From positions 186,001 through 250,000 of the forward strand of contig NZ_BSYJ01000006.1 of assembly GCF_030270605.1 (NCBI RefSeq): a stretch of DNA of 64,000 nucleotides. The letters run 5' to 3'. A program made the translations under genes and the position numbers. This document shows, one piece after another, positions 55,815 through 64,000 of this stretch (its first letter is position 1; each line of letters starts with the position of its first letter). The DNA comes from Biformimicrobium ophioploci (GTDB taxonomy: Bacteria; Pseudomonadota; Gammaproteobacteria; Pseudomonadales; Cellvibrionaceae). The notes beneath the pieces are model-generated. The model did no database searches. It saw nothing but the letters and a program-made list of their open reading frames with translations, and was not told where the DNA came from.

Positions 55815-55987
55815 GTCATCAAGAGAGTGGCTGACGCCAACGCCAACCTGCCGACCTGAGGCAAGGTGGTTTCCCGAAGTTATGGGGATGTGGTCTCGCA
55901 AGAGGCAATACATCAGGGAAGTTTCTCGGTTCCGAGAACAGCGATCGCGCTATCGCCGTCAGCCCTCCAGTATTTTTTGGAGGGAAC
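55815..55987 (+). ncRNA. Candidate structured leader RNA (possible riboswitch or thermosensor)
   Basis: About 170 nt with six consecutive hairpins by eye: 55828-55839 (TGGC/GCCA); 55843-55869 (CCAACCTGCC with GGCAAGGTGG, small bulges); 55871-55920 (TTCCC/GGGAA enclosing GATGT/ACATC enclosing GTCTC/GAGGC capped by a GCAA tetraloop); 55923-55938 (TTCTCGG/CCGAGAA); 55941-55956 (GCGAT/ATCGC); and 55963-55984 (CCCTCCA/TGGAGGG). The last one pairs the ribosome site GGAGGG of the following gene. It matches no riboswitch class that I can recall. Confidence 0.5.
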
Positions 55988-56443
55988 ATGACCAGCAACC
56001 AAAGCAGTATTTCTTTATCGTCCGGTAACGCATCGTTCGCGACCCCGGCCACTCAGGCCCGGATTCCAGAGAACGACGCGCCCTGGCCCGCACAGCCCGA
56101 GCGACTTGCCAACAATTTAATCGAAATCGAAATTACGCCCGCCAGCCCTTATCTGGGCGAGGCCCGTAATCGTTTGGCTGATCGGCTCGACAGGAACAAC
56201 TGGCGTCAGCGCCTGTTATCGAGCGAGTACGAGGGGTTGCCGGTCTATGTGCAGCTCGCCCCGGCCCGGGTTGGCAAACGGCGTTACACCGCCGTCAGCG
56301 CCTACCGCCAGGACGACCGCCAGATCCAGTGGCAACTGCTGTTTGGCACGCTGGACGAGGCGCTGGATTTCAGCGCCCGCTGCGCCTCGGAAGCGACGGT
56401 CTGCGCGCACCGCGCCTGTGAGCTGACCGAATTAAAAGAATGA
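55988..56443 (+). CDS. Conserved-looking hypothetical protein ahead of kbl
   Basis: A 151-residue cytoplasmic protein with no membrane segment or signal. The first 35 residues are Ser/Ala-rich and probably disordered. The rest has a mixed alpha/beta pattern (NNLIEIEITPASPYLGEARNRLADRL, EGLPVYVQLAPARVGKRRYTAVSAY) and three late cysteines, two in ATVCAHRAC. I recognise no family. Its GGAGGG ribosome site is sequestered in the leader hairpin. It precedes kbl by 66 bp and likely shares its transcript. Confidence 0.72.
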   Translation: MTSNQSSISLSSGNASFATPATQARIPENDAPWPAQPERLANNLIEIEITPASPYLGEARNRLADRLDRNNWRQRLLSSEYEGLPVYVQLAPARVGKRRYTAVSAYRQDDRQIQWQLLFGTLDEALDFSARCASEATVCAHRACELTELKE

Positions 56444-56509
56444 TTCACGGCAGTGCGGAAAGACCCGGCTGCTACCCTATGATTGTCGGAAATGGGGACC
56501 ATAGATCCT

Positions 56510-57709
56510 ATGTCCAATACAAAGTCTTTCTACGACCGCCTCGAATCCACACTGCAGGAAATTGACGCCGACGGCCTCTACAAGCGCGAGCGCATTATTA
56601 CCTCGCAGCAGGATGCGGAGATCCAGGTAAACAACGACCAGCGTGTGCTGAACTTCTGCGCCAACAACTATTTGGGTCTGGCCAATCATCCCGAGCTGGT
56701 GAAAGCTGCCCAGGAAGGGCTCGACGAGCACGGCTTCGGCATGGCCTCGGTACGCTTTATCTGCGGCACCCAGGACATCCACAAGGCCCTGGAAGACCGG
56801 CTTTCCGAGTTCCTCGGCACCGAGGACAGTATCCTTTACACCTCCTGCTTCGACGCCAACGGCGGCCTGTTCGAAACCATCCTCGGACCGGAAGATGCTG
56901 TGATCTCCGACGCGCTCAATCATGCTTCCATCATCGACGGTATCCGCCTGTGCAAAGCGAAGCGCTTCCGCTATGCCAATAACGATCTGGCCGACCTCGA
57001 GAAGCAACTGCAGGCAGCTGACGCTGCCGGCGCACGCACCAAGCTGATCGCAACTGACGGTGTTTTCTCCATGGACGGCGTCATTGCCGACCTCAAGGGG
57101 GTTTGTGACCTGGCCGACAAGTACGATGCATTGGTGATGATCGACGACTCCCATGCAGTCGGCTTTGTCGGCGAGCACGGTCGCGGCACCCACGAATTCT
57201 GTGGCGTGATGGATCGCGTGGACATCATTACCGGCACCCTCGGCAAGGCCCTGGGCGGCGCGTCCGGCGGCTACACCTCCGGTAAAAAGCCGGTCATCGA
57301 CCTGTTGCGACAGCGCTCGCGCCCTTACCTGTTCTCCAATTCCGTTGCCCCGGCGATTGTCACGGCATCGCTGAAGGTTCTGGATATGCTGGTAGAAGGT
57401 AGCGACCTGCGCGAAAAGCTGCGTGAGAACTCTGCCTACTTCCGTCAGCGCATGACCGAGGCCGGCTTTACCCTTGCCGGCGAGGACCACGCGATCATCC
57501 CGGTGATGATCGGTGAAGCCGCCCTGGCGCAAAAAATGGCGGACCGCATGCTGGAGCTGGGCATTTATGTGGTTGGCTTCTTCTACCCGGTGGTACCCAA
57601 CGGACAGGCCCGTATCCGTACACAGATGTCCGCGGCGCATACCCGCGAGCAACTGGACCAGTGCATTGATGCATTTATCAAGGTCGGCAAAGAGCTGGAA
57701 ATTATCTAA
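56510..57709 (+). CDS. kbl: 2-amino-3-ketobutyrate CoA ligase
   Basis: A 399-residue alpha-oxoamine synthase (E. coli Kbl 398). PLP and substrate landmarks are [25 protein letters not shown], the Asp in [13 protein letters not shown] and Lys in [14 protein letters not shown]. It cleaves 2-amino-3-oxobutanoate with CoA to glycine and acetyl-CoA. From ATG 56510. The tdh ATG is three bases after its stop, so the two form the standard threonine-degradation operon. Confidence 0.97.
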   Translation: MSNTKSFYDRLESTLQEIDADGLYKRERIITSQQDAEIQVNNDQRVLNFCANNYLGLANHPELVKAAQEGLDEHGFGMASVRFICGTQDIHKALEDRLSEFLGTEDSILYTSCFDANGGLFETILGPEDAVISDALNHASIIDGIRLCKAKRFRYANNDLADLEKQLQAADAAGARTKLIATDGVFSMDGVIADLKGVCDLADKYDALVMIDDSHAVGFVGEHGRGTHEFCGVMDRVDIITGTLGKALGGASGGYTSGKKPVIDLLRQRSRPYLFSNSVAPAIVTASLKVLDMLVEGSDLREKLRENSAYFRQRMTEAGFTLAGEDHAIIPVMIGEAALAQKMADRMLELGIYVVGFFYPVVPNGQARIRTQMSAAHTREQLDQCIDAFIKVGKELEII

Positions 57710-57712
57710 GTC

Positions 57713-58738
57713 ATGAAAGCACTTTCAAAACTGAAAGCAGAGCCTGGCATCTGGATGACGGACGTCGAACCGCCCAAGCCCGGCCACAACGACCTGCTGA
57801 TCAAGATCCGCAAGACCGCCATCTGCGGCACCGACATGCACATTTATCACTGGGACGAATGGTCGCAGAAGACCATCCCGGTACCGATGGTGGTGGGTCA
57901 CGAATATGTGGGTGAAGTGGTCGACATGGGCCAGGAAGTACGCGGCTTTGAAATCGGCGACCGTGTTTCCGGGGAAGGCCACATTACCTGTGGCCACTGC
58001 CGCAATTGCCGCGCCGGGCGACGCCACCTGTGCCGCAATACCTACGGCGTCGGGGTCAACCGGGAAGGCTCTTTTGCCGAGTACCTGGTTATACCGGCCT
58101 ATAACGCCTTCAAGATCCCGGACGAAATCTCCGATGAGCTGGCGTCCATTTTCGATCCGTTCGGCAACGCCGTACACACCGCCCTCTCCTTCGACCTCGT
58201 AGGCGAGGATGTGCTGATCACCGGGGCCGGCCCTATCGGTATCATGGCGGCTGCCGTTGCGCGCCATGCCGGCGCTCGCCATGTCGTCATCACCGATATT
58301 AACGATTACCGCCTGGAGCTCGCCCGCAAGATGGGTGCAACCCGCGCAGTGAACGTCAGCAAGGAAAAGCTCAGCGATGTCATGTCCGAGCTGGGTATGA
58401 CAGAAGGCTTTGACGTGGGTCTGGAGATGTCCGGCGTGCCGGTGGCCTTCCGCGACATGATTGCCACCATGAACCATGGCGGCAAGATCGCAATGCTGGG
58501 GATTCCCCCGGGGGAAATGGCCATCGACTGGAGCGAGGTCATTTTCAAAGGGCTGGTGATCAAGGGGATTTACGGGCGCGAAATGTTCGAGACCTGGTAC
58601 AAGATGGCCAGCCTGATCCAGTCCGGCCTCGATCTGTCACCGATCATCACCCACCAGTTCCCGATCGATGACTTCCAGAAAGGCTTCGATGCCATGGCTT
58701 CCGGTGAGTCCGGCAAGGTGATCCTGAGCTGGGATTGA
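57713..58738 (+). CDS. tdh: L-threonine 3-dehydrogenase
   Basis: A 341-residue zinc medium-chain dehydrogenase, exactly E. coli Tdh length. Catalytic zinc ligands are Cys in [14 protein letters not shown] and His-Glu in [10 protein letters not shown]. The structural zinc loop has four Cys in [15 protein letters not shown]. The NAD loop is [10 protein letters not shown]. It oxidises threonine to 2-amino-3-oxobutanoate for Kbl. The end [11 protein letters not shown] is typical of the family. It is followed by a decamer repeat and terminator. Confidence 0.97.
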   Translation: MKALSKLKAEPGIWMTDVEPPKPGHNDLLIKIRKTAICGTDMHIYHWDEWSQKTIPVPMVVGHEYVGEVVDMGQEVRGFEIGDRVSGEGHITCGHCRNCRAGRRHLCRNTYGVGVNREGSFAEYLVIPAYNAFKIPDEISDELASIFDPFGNAVHTALSFDLVGEDVLITGAGPIGIMAAAVARHAGARHVVITDINDYRLELARKMGATRAVNVSKEKLSDVMSELGMTEGFDVGLEMSGVPVAFRDMIATMNHGGKIAMLGIPPGEMAIDWSEVIFKGLVIKGIYGREMFETWYKMASLIQSGLDLSPIITHQFPIDDFQKGFDAMASGESGKVILSWD

Positions 58739-58740
58739 TG

Positions 58741-58800
58741 TCCGCGCTAACCCGCACCAACCCGCACCAACCCGCACCAACCCGCACCAATCCGCAACAA
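58741..58800. repeat. Six tandem 10-bp units
   Basis: Four perfect copies of CCCGCACCAA (58751-58790) are flanked by one degenerate copy on each side (TCCGCGCTAA, TCCGCAACAA). It lies directly after the tdh stop and before the terminator. Copy number probably varies by slippage. Confidence 0.92.
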
Positions 58801-58801
58801 G

Positions 58802-58828
58802 AGGCTGCCGCTCAGGCAGCCTTTTTTA
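58802..58828 (+). terminator. kbl-tdh terminator overlapping the antiporter stop
   Basis: AGGCTGCC (58802-58809) pairs perfectly with GGCAGCCT (58815-58822), followed by TTTTTT. The convergent antiporter gene ends at 58812, inside this hairpin. Confidence 0.9.
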
Positions 58829-60020
58829 TCAGTAGCCCCGTACTGGTCCCCTGCACCAGCACACTGAACAGCACCACACCAAACACCATCGACTGCACCG
58901 TATACCAGTAAGGCAGGTCGACCGGCAGTGACAGCACCAGCGCGATCGCAATCACCCCGCGCAGCCCGCCCCAGATCATGACCCACTTCCAGCCGAGCGG
59001 CACCGGGCGGCCAACCAGGTTACTCGCAGGCGTCAGGGCGAAGATCGCCACAGTCCTTGCCAGTAACGTCGCCGCGATCGCAATCAGCATGGCCAGCCAG
59101 TGGGTCTCGAACATGCCGAAGGTGATGGCCAGCCCCATGATCACGAACACCAGCGCCTCGAACAGCAACCCGAGCCATTCCCAGGTCACGGAGGTATGTT
59201 TGAGGAATGCCTGGCGGTGCTCGTGCAGACAGACACGCGCGATAATTGCGCACACCATGACCGACATGATGCCGGATACCCCGGCCAGGTGTTCCGCCAG
59301 GTAGAAGCTGCCGATGGCGCCCATCACCAGGGCAATCTGCGATGCTGCAGGATTGCGCAGCAGCAGTACCACGATCGCCACCAGCAGGCCGCAGATGGCG
59401 CCGACCGCGATGCCGCCCAGAAAGATGACGGCGAAATAAAGGGATACCGCACCGAGGCCAGCACCATCGCCGCTCGTCGCCACCCCCAGAACCACCGTGA
59501 ACAATACGATCGCAGCGGCATCGTTGAATATGCTCTCACCTTCCATCAGCGCAACGAGGTTCTCATCTGCCCCGTCTTGCCGCAGTTTGGACACCACCGA
59601 CATCGGGTCAGTGGCCGCCAGGATGACGCCGGTCAGCAGCGCCGCATGCCACGGGAAACCGCTTGGGTGGGCGATACCGAAATAGGTCAGCAGCGCCACC
59701 AGCAACCAGCAGATCACAACCCCGACAGTTGCCAGCAACAGGACAGGCATCAGCCAGCGCCTCATGATCCTCGGGTCAATCAGCCATGCGGAGCGGAAAA
59801 TCAGTATTGGCAGGATCAGGAAGAAAACCAGCTCGCGGATATTGTCATATCGCAGGCCGGTATCGAATTCGAACACGGGAAGCAGCAGCCCGGCCAAAAT
59901 GCCGGCAATCAGGCAACCGAGGGTATTGTCGCCACGAAAAAAACGCGCGATCCACATCCCGGTCAGGGCAACCAACGCCAGGAACAGGCCCTGCCCAACC
60001 AGAGTCACCACGGCATACAT
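58812..60020 (-). CDS. NhaP/CPA1-type Na+(K+)/H+ antiporter
   Basis: From ATG 60020 the product is 402 residues with about 12 membrane helices. The CPA1 ion-binding motifs are ILAATDPMSVVSKLRQDG (near 140-157) and EGESIFNDAAAIVLF (near 170-184). WGGLRGVIAIALVLSLP in the late helix is another family hallmark. It exchanges sodium or potassium for protons. Its ATG overlaps the TGA of the FMN protein (TGATG), so translation is coupled. Confidence 0.92.
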   Translation of the reverse strand: MYAVVTLVGQGLFLALVALTGMWIARFFRGDNTLGCLIAGILAGLLLPVFEFDTGLRYDNIRELVFFLILPILIFRSAWLIDPRIMRRWLMPVLLLATVGVVICWLLVALLTYFGIAHPSGFPWHAALLTGVILAATDPMSVVSKLRQDGADENLVALMEGESIFNDAAAIVLFTVVLGVATSGDGAGLGAVSLYFAVIFLGGIAVGAICGLLVAIVVLLLRNPAASQIALVMGAIGSFYLAEHLAGVSGIMSVMVCAIIARVCLHEHRQAFLKHTSVTWEWLGLLFEALVFVIMGLAITFGMFETHWLAMLIAIAATLLARTVAIFALTPASNLVGRPVPLGWKWVMIWGGLRGVIAIALVLSLPVDLPYWYTVQSMVFGVVLFSVLVQGTSTGLLIKKAA

Positions 60021-61579
60021 CAGCCCGGCTCCCCACCCCTTCTGTCTGAGGCAATCAACCACTCGGGCGACGTCTGTACCGGAGGGAAAGTCTCATTCAT
60101 TGGCCTGGGTACCCCCTGCTCGTCGATCATTTCCACATGATGGCGGCGCAACTCACGCGGCTCCCGGGCACCACAGGAGTGCGCGATGATGCCAACTTCG
60201 TGCGCCATATTGTGAGCATAGTTAAAGACCCGCTCCGCCTTGCTGACCGGGTCGAGCCCCTGCTGCAGGTCCGGGTCGTGGGTGGTGATGCCCGTGGGAC
60301 AGGTATTCTTGTTGCACTGCAGGGCCTGGATGCAACCCAGCGCGAACATGAAACCGCGCGCGGATACCACAGCATCCGCTCCCATCGCCAACGCCCAGGC
60401 AACGCCTGACGGCGTAACCAGCTTGCCGCTGGAAATAACCCGGATCCGGTCCTGCAGGTTATATTCCGCCAGCAGGTCTGCCACCAGCGGCAGGCTGCGC
60501 ACCAGCGGCAGGCCCATATAGTCCATCAGGCTCTGTGGTGCAGCGCCGGTGCCGCCGTCGGCGCCATCGAGGGTAATGAAATCCGGTGCAGACGCGATGC
60601 CACGCCGATGCACCTCCTGAAACAGGTCCCGCAACCAGTCGCTGGTGCCAATCACACATTTGAACCCGACCGGCTTGCCGGTGACCTCGCGCACATGGGC
60701 AACCATATCCAGCAGGTCTGCGACTGAACGAATTTCCGGGTGCCCGTTGGGGCTTATTGAATCCATGCCTTCCGGGATACCGCGGGTCTCGGCAATTTCC
60801 GCGGTTACCTTGATACCCGGCAGGATACCGCCCTTGCCGGGCTTCGCCCCCTGGGACAATTTGATCTCGAACATACGCACCTGCGGGTGCGCTGCAATTT
60901 CGCCCAGTCGCGTGTCCGACAGGTGCCCCTCACTGTCCCGCACCCCGTATTTGGCGGTACCGAGCTGGAACACGATGTCACAGCCCGAAGCCAGGTGATG
61001 CTTGGACAAACCACCCTCACCGGTGTTTACCCACACGCCTGCGCGCTTGGCACCGTCCACCAGCGCCTTGATAGCGGGTACGGAGATCGCGCCATAGCTC
61101 ATGCCGGAAACATTGAAGATCGAGCTGGTTGTATAGGGTTCGCGTACATAGTGGCCGCCGAAAACGATCTCGCGCGGCGGCACAGCGTCCTTTTCCAGCG
61201 TGGGAAACGGGTGGTTGAGAAAAACAATATCGCCGGGCTGGTTCAGTGGCCGGGTGGAGCCGAATGCAAGGGTGGAATCGATATTCTTGGCGGAGCGATA
61301 AACCCACGCCCGCTGTGCCCGGTTGAATGGCAGCTCCTCGCGGTCCAGCGCAAAGAAATATTGCCGGAAGAATTCCCCCAGATGCTCAAACTTGTAACGG
61401 AAGCGACCGATGACGGGATAGTTGCGACGTATCGCCTGCTTTGTCTGGGTAATGTCCGACAGGTACAGGTAAAGGAGATAAAGGCACAGCAACACAAGCC
61501 CGAAAAGAAACACCAGGGCCAGTATCTCCCCTACACCCACCGCGAGATTGTGCAGTGCTCCAACTCGTTCCATATCCAT
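60020..61579 (-). CDS. Membrane-anchored FMN-binding glutamate-synthase-like protein
   Basis: A 519-residue protein with an N-terminal membrane helix (GEILALVFLFGLVLLCLYLLYLYL, about 17-40). It has the GltB-type FMN/[3Fe-4S] synthase domain: FNVSGMSYGAISVPAI, GEGGLSKHH, LSQGAKPGKGGILPG, DGADGGTGAAP and the cluster Cys motif CIQALQCNKNTCPTGI near 418-433. It lacks the glutamine amidotransferase domain, so it is not a full glutamate synthase. It may move electrons for amino-group transfer at the membrane (inference). Coupled to the antiporter gene. Confidence 0.9.
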   Translation of the reverse strand: MDMERVGALHNLAVGVGEILALVFLFGLVLLCLYLLYLYLSDITQTKQAIRRNYPVIGRFRYKFEHLGEFFRQYFFALDREELPFNRAQRAWVYRSAKNIDSTLAFGSTRPLNQPGDIVFLNHPFPTLEKDAVPPREIVFGGHYVREPYTTSSIFNVSGMSYGAISVPAIKALVDGAKRAGVWVNTGEGGLSKHHLASGCDIVFQLGTAKYGVRDSEGHLSDTRLGEIAAHPQVRMFEIKLSQGAKPGKGGILPGIKVTAEIAETRGIPEGMDSISPNGHPEIRSVADLLDMVAHVREVTGKPVGFKCVIGTSDWLRDLFQEVHRRGIASAPDFITLDGADGGTGAAPQSLMDYMGLPLVRSLPLVADLLAEYNLQDRIRVISSGKLVTPSGVAWALAMGADAVVSARGFMFALGCIQALQCNKNTCPTGITTHDPDLQQGLDPVSKAERVFNYAHNMAHEVGIIAHSCGAREPRELRRHHVEMIDEQGVPRPMNETFPPVQTSPEWLIASDRRGGEPG

Positions 61580-61673
61580 TGGTTTTCCGCTTTTCCTGAT
61601 AAGCCGGCCCGGGCATTACTGGCCGGGGTATTTACGCTAGAATCGACGAAATCATTATCTGCCGGTACCCGAT

Positions 61674-61961
61674 TTGAGCAAAATCTGGCATCTCTATCTA
61701 GTCCGGACCAGCAAGGGCCACCTCTATACCGGTATCACCACCGATGTAGCGCGCCGCTTCAGCGAGCATTGCGACGGCGTACGCGGTGCCAAAGCCCTGC
61801 GCGGCCGCGGGCCACTGCAGCTGGCCTTTTCCATCGAAGTCGGTTCGCGCACGGACGCGCAGCGACTCGAGATCGCAATCAAACGCTGGCCCAAGGCGCG
61901 CAAGGAACAGTTGGTGGCGGGAAACCTGGCACTGGAACTCCCCGCCGTCACCGAAAAATAA
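61674..61961 (+). CDS. GIY-YIG nuclease domain protein (YhbQ-like)
   Basis: A 95-residue single-domain protein. The GIY-YIG motif appears as YLVRTSKGHLYTGITTDVARR (residues about 8-28), with the conserved Arg in VARRFSEH and the helix closing in LEIAIKRWPKARKEQLV. These small proteins resemble UvrC/Slx1 nuclease modules and are often structure-selective. Start is TTG 61674; there is no better in-frame start and the ribosome site is weak. Confidence 0.85.
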   Translation: MSKIWHLYLVRTSKGHLYTGITTDVARRFSEHCDGVRGAKALRGRGPLQLAFSIEVGSRTDAQRLEIAIKRWPKARKEQLVAGNLALELPAVTEK

Positions 61962-62022
61962 TCAGCCGTGGCGCTCTGTGTTAACCTAGCAGCCGGCGCT
62001 GAAACCAACAAGCAAAAGCGGA

Positions 62023-62361
62023 ATGTATTACTCTATTTCAGACCTTTTCTGGGTTTTTGTTTTATTCCTGGGCGGCAGTTATATCTGGATGGGTATGGCG
62101 GCCAAGGACCACGCCCGGCGTGCGGTAAAAGCCCACTGTCGCGAGCGCGGCCTGCAACTGCTGGACGATACCGTGGCACAGACCCGCGTGCGCATCGGCC
62201 GTACTTCGCGCGGGCACCTCGCGCTGAAGCGCTATTTCAGCTTCGAATTCACCTCCACCGGCGAAGCCCGCTACCCGGGTGAAATCGAGCTGCACGGCCG
62301 CAGGCTGGCCAACATCCAGCTCGCACCGCACCGCCTCACGCCGGGCGACGGCATCCTCTAG
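62023..62361 (+). CDS. DUF3301-like protein
   Basis: A 112-residue protein with one N-terminal membrane helix (LFWVFVLFLGGSYIWMGMA) and a cytoplasmic part. It opens KDHARRAVKAHCRERGLQLLDDTVA and has conserved RRYFSFEFTSTGEARYPGEIELHGRRL-type beta elements, with ALKRYFSFEF at 67-76. This layout matches DUF3301. Function unknown. The start has GCGGA just before ATG. Confidence 0.78.
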   Translation: MYYSISDLFWVFVLFLGGSYIWMGMAAKDHARRAVKAHCRERGLQLLDDTVAQTRVRIGRTSRGHLALKRYFSFEFTSTGEARYPGEIELHGRRLANIQLAPHRLTPGDGIL

Positions 62362-62430
62362 GTCACAGCGCCAATTCACATAATCCGGCCCGCCAGAGTC
62401 GCGGCCAAGAACATAAGTCAGGGGAACATC

Positions 62431-63510
62431 GTGGAAACCAATACCAACAAGCCGCGGATCATGATTTACGGTGCCAACGGTTACACCGGCACCCTGCTGG
62501 CCAGGGAAGCGGTTTCCCGCGGCTACAGCCCCCTGCTGGCGGGCCGCAACGCCCAGAAACTGGCACCTCTCGCAGAAGAGCTCAACCTCCCTGCCATGGC
62601 CATCGCGCTCGACGACGATGATGCACTGGCAAATGCATTGCGCGAAATCGATATCGTCATCCACTGCGCCGGCCCCTTCTCTGCCACTGCAGAACCCATG
62701 ATGCGCGCCTGCATCGCCACCGGCACCCACTACCAGGATATCACCGGTGAAATGCAGGTTTACATGCTCGGCCACAGCCTGCACGAACAGGCAAAACAGG
62801 CCGGCATCGTATTGTGTCCGGGCACGGGTTTTGACGTGATCCCGACGGACTGCCTCGCACGTGCACTGAGTGACGCCATGCCCGGCGCGACTCACCTGAC
62901 CCTGGGCTTCGACTCCGACTCCAGGCTCAGCCCGGGTACGGCCAAAACTTCCGTGGAAAGCCTCGGTGTCGGCGGCGCAGTGCGCCGCAACGGAGAAATC
63001 GAGATTATCGGCCATGCGGAAAAAGAGCGCACGATCGACTTCGGCCGCGGCGAGAAATTTGCCATTGCCATTCCCTGGGGCGATGTCGCCACTGCTTTTT
63101 ACAGCACGGGCATTCCCAATATCGAAGTGTATATCCCGCTCAGCCCGCGCAAGGCGAAGCAGATGCGCCGCCTGAACTGGTTGCGCCCACTGCTCCGTAC
63201 CGGCTTCATCCAGAACTTCCTGAAAGGCAAGATCGAAAAAAGCGTACGCGGACCCTCTGCGGAAAAACGGGCTGGCCTCAAGACCTGGGTCTGGGGTGAA
63301 GTGCGCAATGACCGGCGTGGCGAGCGTAAAGTCGGCCAGGTCACCACGGCCAACGGCTACGACGTGACGGTTTACGGCTGTCTGGCTGTCATGGATTTCC
63401 TGGCAAACTACCAGGGTGAAGGTGGTTACTTCACGCCAGCGACCCTCTGCGGCCCTGGACTGGTGGAACAGTTACCCGGCTCCAGCGAAATCAAGATTTC
63501 TCTCGGCTAA
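62431..63510 (+). CDS. Saccharopine-dehydrogenase-like NAD(P)-binding oxidoreductase
   Basis: A 359-residue protein from GTG 62431 (AGGGGAA upstream). The Rossmann motif is IMIYGANGYTGTLLA (10-24), followed by VIHCAGPFSATAEPMM near 76 and YQDITGEMQV, which are typical of saccharopine dehydrogenase-like and trans-acting enoyl reductases. GFDVIPTDCLARAL near 132 is also conserved. Bacterial members act on lipids or polyketides and rarely on saccharopine. No lysine-pathway genes are nearby, so the substrate is unknown. Confidence 0.85.
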   Translation: METNTNKPRIMIYGANGYTGTLLAREAVSRGYSPLLAGRNAQKLAPLAEELNLPAMAIALDDDDALANALREIDIVIHCAGPFSATAEPMMRACIATGTHYQDITGEMQVYMLGHSLHEQAKQAGIVLCPGTGFDVIPTDCLARALSDAMPGATHLTLGFDSDSRLSPGTAKTSVESLGVGGAVRRNGEIEIIGHAEKERTIDFGRGEKFAIAIPWGDVATAFYSTGIPNIEVYIPLSPRKAKQMRRLNWLRPLLRTGFIQNFLKGKIEKSVRGPSAEKRAGLKTWVWGEVRNDRRGERKVGQVTTANGYDVTVYGCLAVMDFLANYQGEGGYFTPATLCGPGLVEQLPGSSEIKISLG

Positions 63511-63582
63511 CCCTTCAAACAGCGCGAGTACCCGGGAAAACACAAACTGCAAAGAAACCCAAAAATAAAAGAACAGTTTCTG

Positions 63583-64000
63583 GTGAAAGACAAGCTTATC
63601 TGGATTGGTCCGGTTGCAGCCGCAGCAACCGCAGCCATCGCATCGCAGGCCGGTATGGCAGCCCCTGCCGTTGCCACGCTCGGCGTGACCGTACTCTGCG
63701 CCATCTGGTGGATCGGAGAAGCGCTGCCGATCCCGGTGACCTCGCTGCTGCCCATGACGCTGCTACCGCTGATGAATGTCATTACCCCGTCAGACGTGGC
63801 TGCAGCCTACGGGCACCCGCTGATCCTGTTACTGCTGGGTGGCTTCCTGCTTTCGACGGCAATGGAATACTCGGGCGTACACCGGCGCCTGGCATTATCG
63901 ATGATCCGGGTGGTCGGAGCACACAGCGATCGCCATATCGTTATCGGTTTTATGCTGGCTGCGGCCCTGCTTTCAATGTGGATCTCCAATACCGCCACCA
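63583..64000 (+). CDS. SLC13/DASS-family sodium:anion transporter, 5' part
   Basis: From GTG 63583 the frame runs 139 codons off the right edge with no stop. It starts KDKLIWIGPVAAAATAAIAS and continues with LCAIWWIGEALPIPVTSLLPMTLLPLM, PLILLLLGGFLLSTAMEYSGVHRRLAL and LSMWISNTAT. WWIGEALPIPVTSLLP and MWISNTAT are the DASS hallmarks; the last includes the SNT sodium/substrate motif. It imports dicarboxylates, citrate or sulfate with sodium. The start codon is uncertain, as its ribosome site is weak. Confidence 0.85.
   Translation, partial: MKDKLIWIGPVAAAATAAIASQAGMAAPAVATLGVTVLCAIWWIGEALPIPVTSLLPMTLLPLMNVITPSDVAAAYGHPLILLLLGGFLLSTAMEYSGVHRRLALSMIRVVGAHSDRHIVIGFMLAAALLSMWISNTAT

Noticed and set aside
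55815-55870. SAM-I riboswitch in the kbl leader
   Set aside because: ATCAAGAGAG resembles the SAM-I 5' end, but the following core segments do not match.
56477-57652. 391-codon minus-strand frame opposite kbl
   Set aside because: kbl is unmistakable on the plus strand; the antisense product resembles nothing.

Overview
The window is about 58% GC and gene-dense, with short intergenic gaps and mostly gammaproteobacterial housekeeping genes: guaB-guaA, xseA, rnb, pepD, pdxH, kbl-tdh, yebG with LexA boxes, aspA and an MltF-type transglycosylase. Two TonB-dependent receptors, several exported or lipoprotein peptidases, a SulP transporter and an NhaP-type antiporter suggest a marine, peptide-scavenging gammaproteobacterium. 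Something near Microbulbifer or other Cellvibrionales is my guess from gene content, not a computed assignment. I see no insertion sequence, prophage, CRISPR array, tRNA or rRNA, so this looks like ordinary chromosome.

Layout: 1-1842 holds a truncated class V aminotransferase (cysteine desulfurase type) and a TatD-family hydrolase, both leftward. 1890-2483 is a LysE exporter. 2568-6657 is a tight leftward operon of a flavin monooxygenase, a bile-acid:sodium-symporter-family transporter, an NAD epimerase/dehydratase and a short-chain dehydrogenase, divergent from an AraC-type activator (6822-7823). 7964-14250 carries a YSC84-like lipoprotein, a Fis-type HTH protein, M14 and M28 metallopeptidases, an unusual group-2 sigma factor and a PagL-like lipid A deacylase. 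14338-17021 is a tandem pair of exported amidohydrolases, one of which has lost its metal ligands. 17186-20220 contains small hypotheticals and an operon of a DUF6249-like membrane protein, an ECF sigma factor and a small membrane protein that is a candidate anti-sigma factor.

20354-29886 holds a second LysE exporter, SOS-regulated yebG, a SulP transporter, aspartase, a patatin/GntR/DUF6122-like operon, an amidohydrolase coupled to a glyoxalase, and a glutathione transferase. 29907-34026 has an M16 lipoprotein peptidase, a block of REP-like palindromes and a leucine dehydrogenase. 34389-37851 is rnb-pepD. A 674-bp AT-rich gap follows with three DnaA-box sequences and a long leader before a TonB receptor. 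40638-45357 is guaB-guaA divergent from xseA. 45458-52521 has a transglycosylase with two solute-binding domains, a quinone oxidoreductase, a second TonB receptor and pdxH.

52720-55740 pairs an AruI-like thiamine-diphosphate decarboxylase with an aldehyde dehydrogenase. 55780-58738 is a promoter, a highly structured candidate leader RNA, an unknown gene and the threonine-to-glycine genes kbl-tdh. 58812-61579 is an NhaP antiporter coupled to an FMN glutamate-synthase-like protein. The right end has a GIY-YIG protein, a DUF3301-like protein, a saccharopine-dehydrogenase-like reductase and the start of an SLC13-type anion transporter.

Main theme: nitrogen and amino-acid use. Peptidases (M14, M28, M16, PepD) feed catabolic enzymes (aspartase, leucine dehydrogenase, Kbl/Tdh, AruI-like decarboxylase). 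The most promising undescribed items are the leader RNA before kbl-tdh, the FMO-transporter-SDR operon, the pseudoenzyme amidohydrolase, the DnaA-box cluster and the double-receptor MltF.
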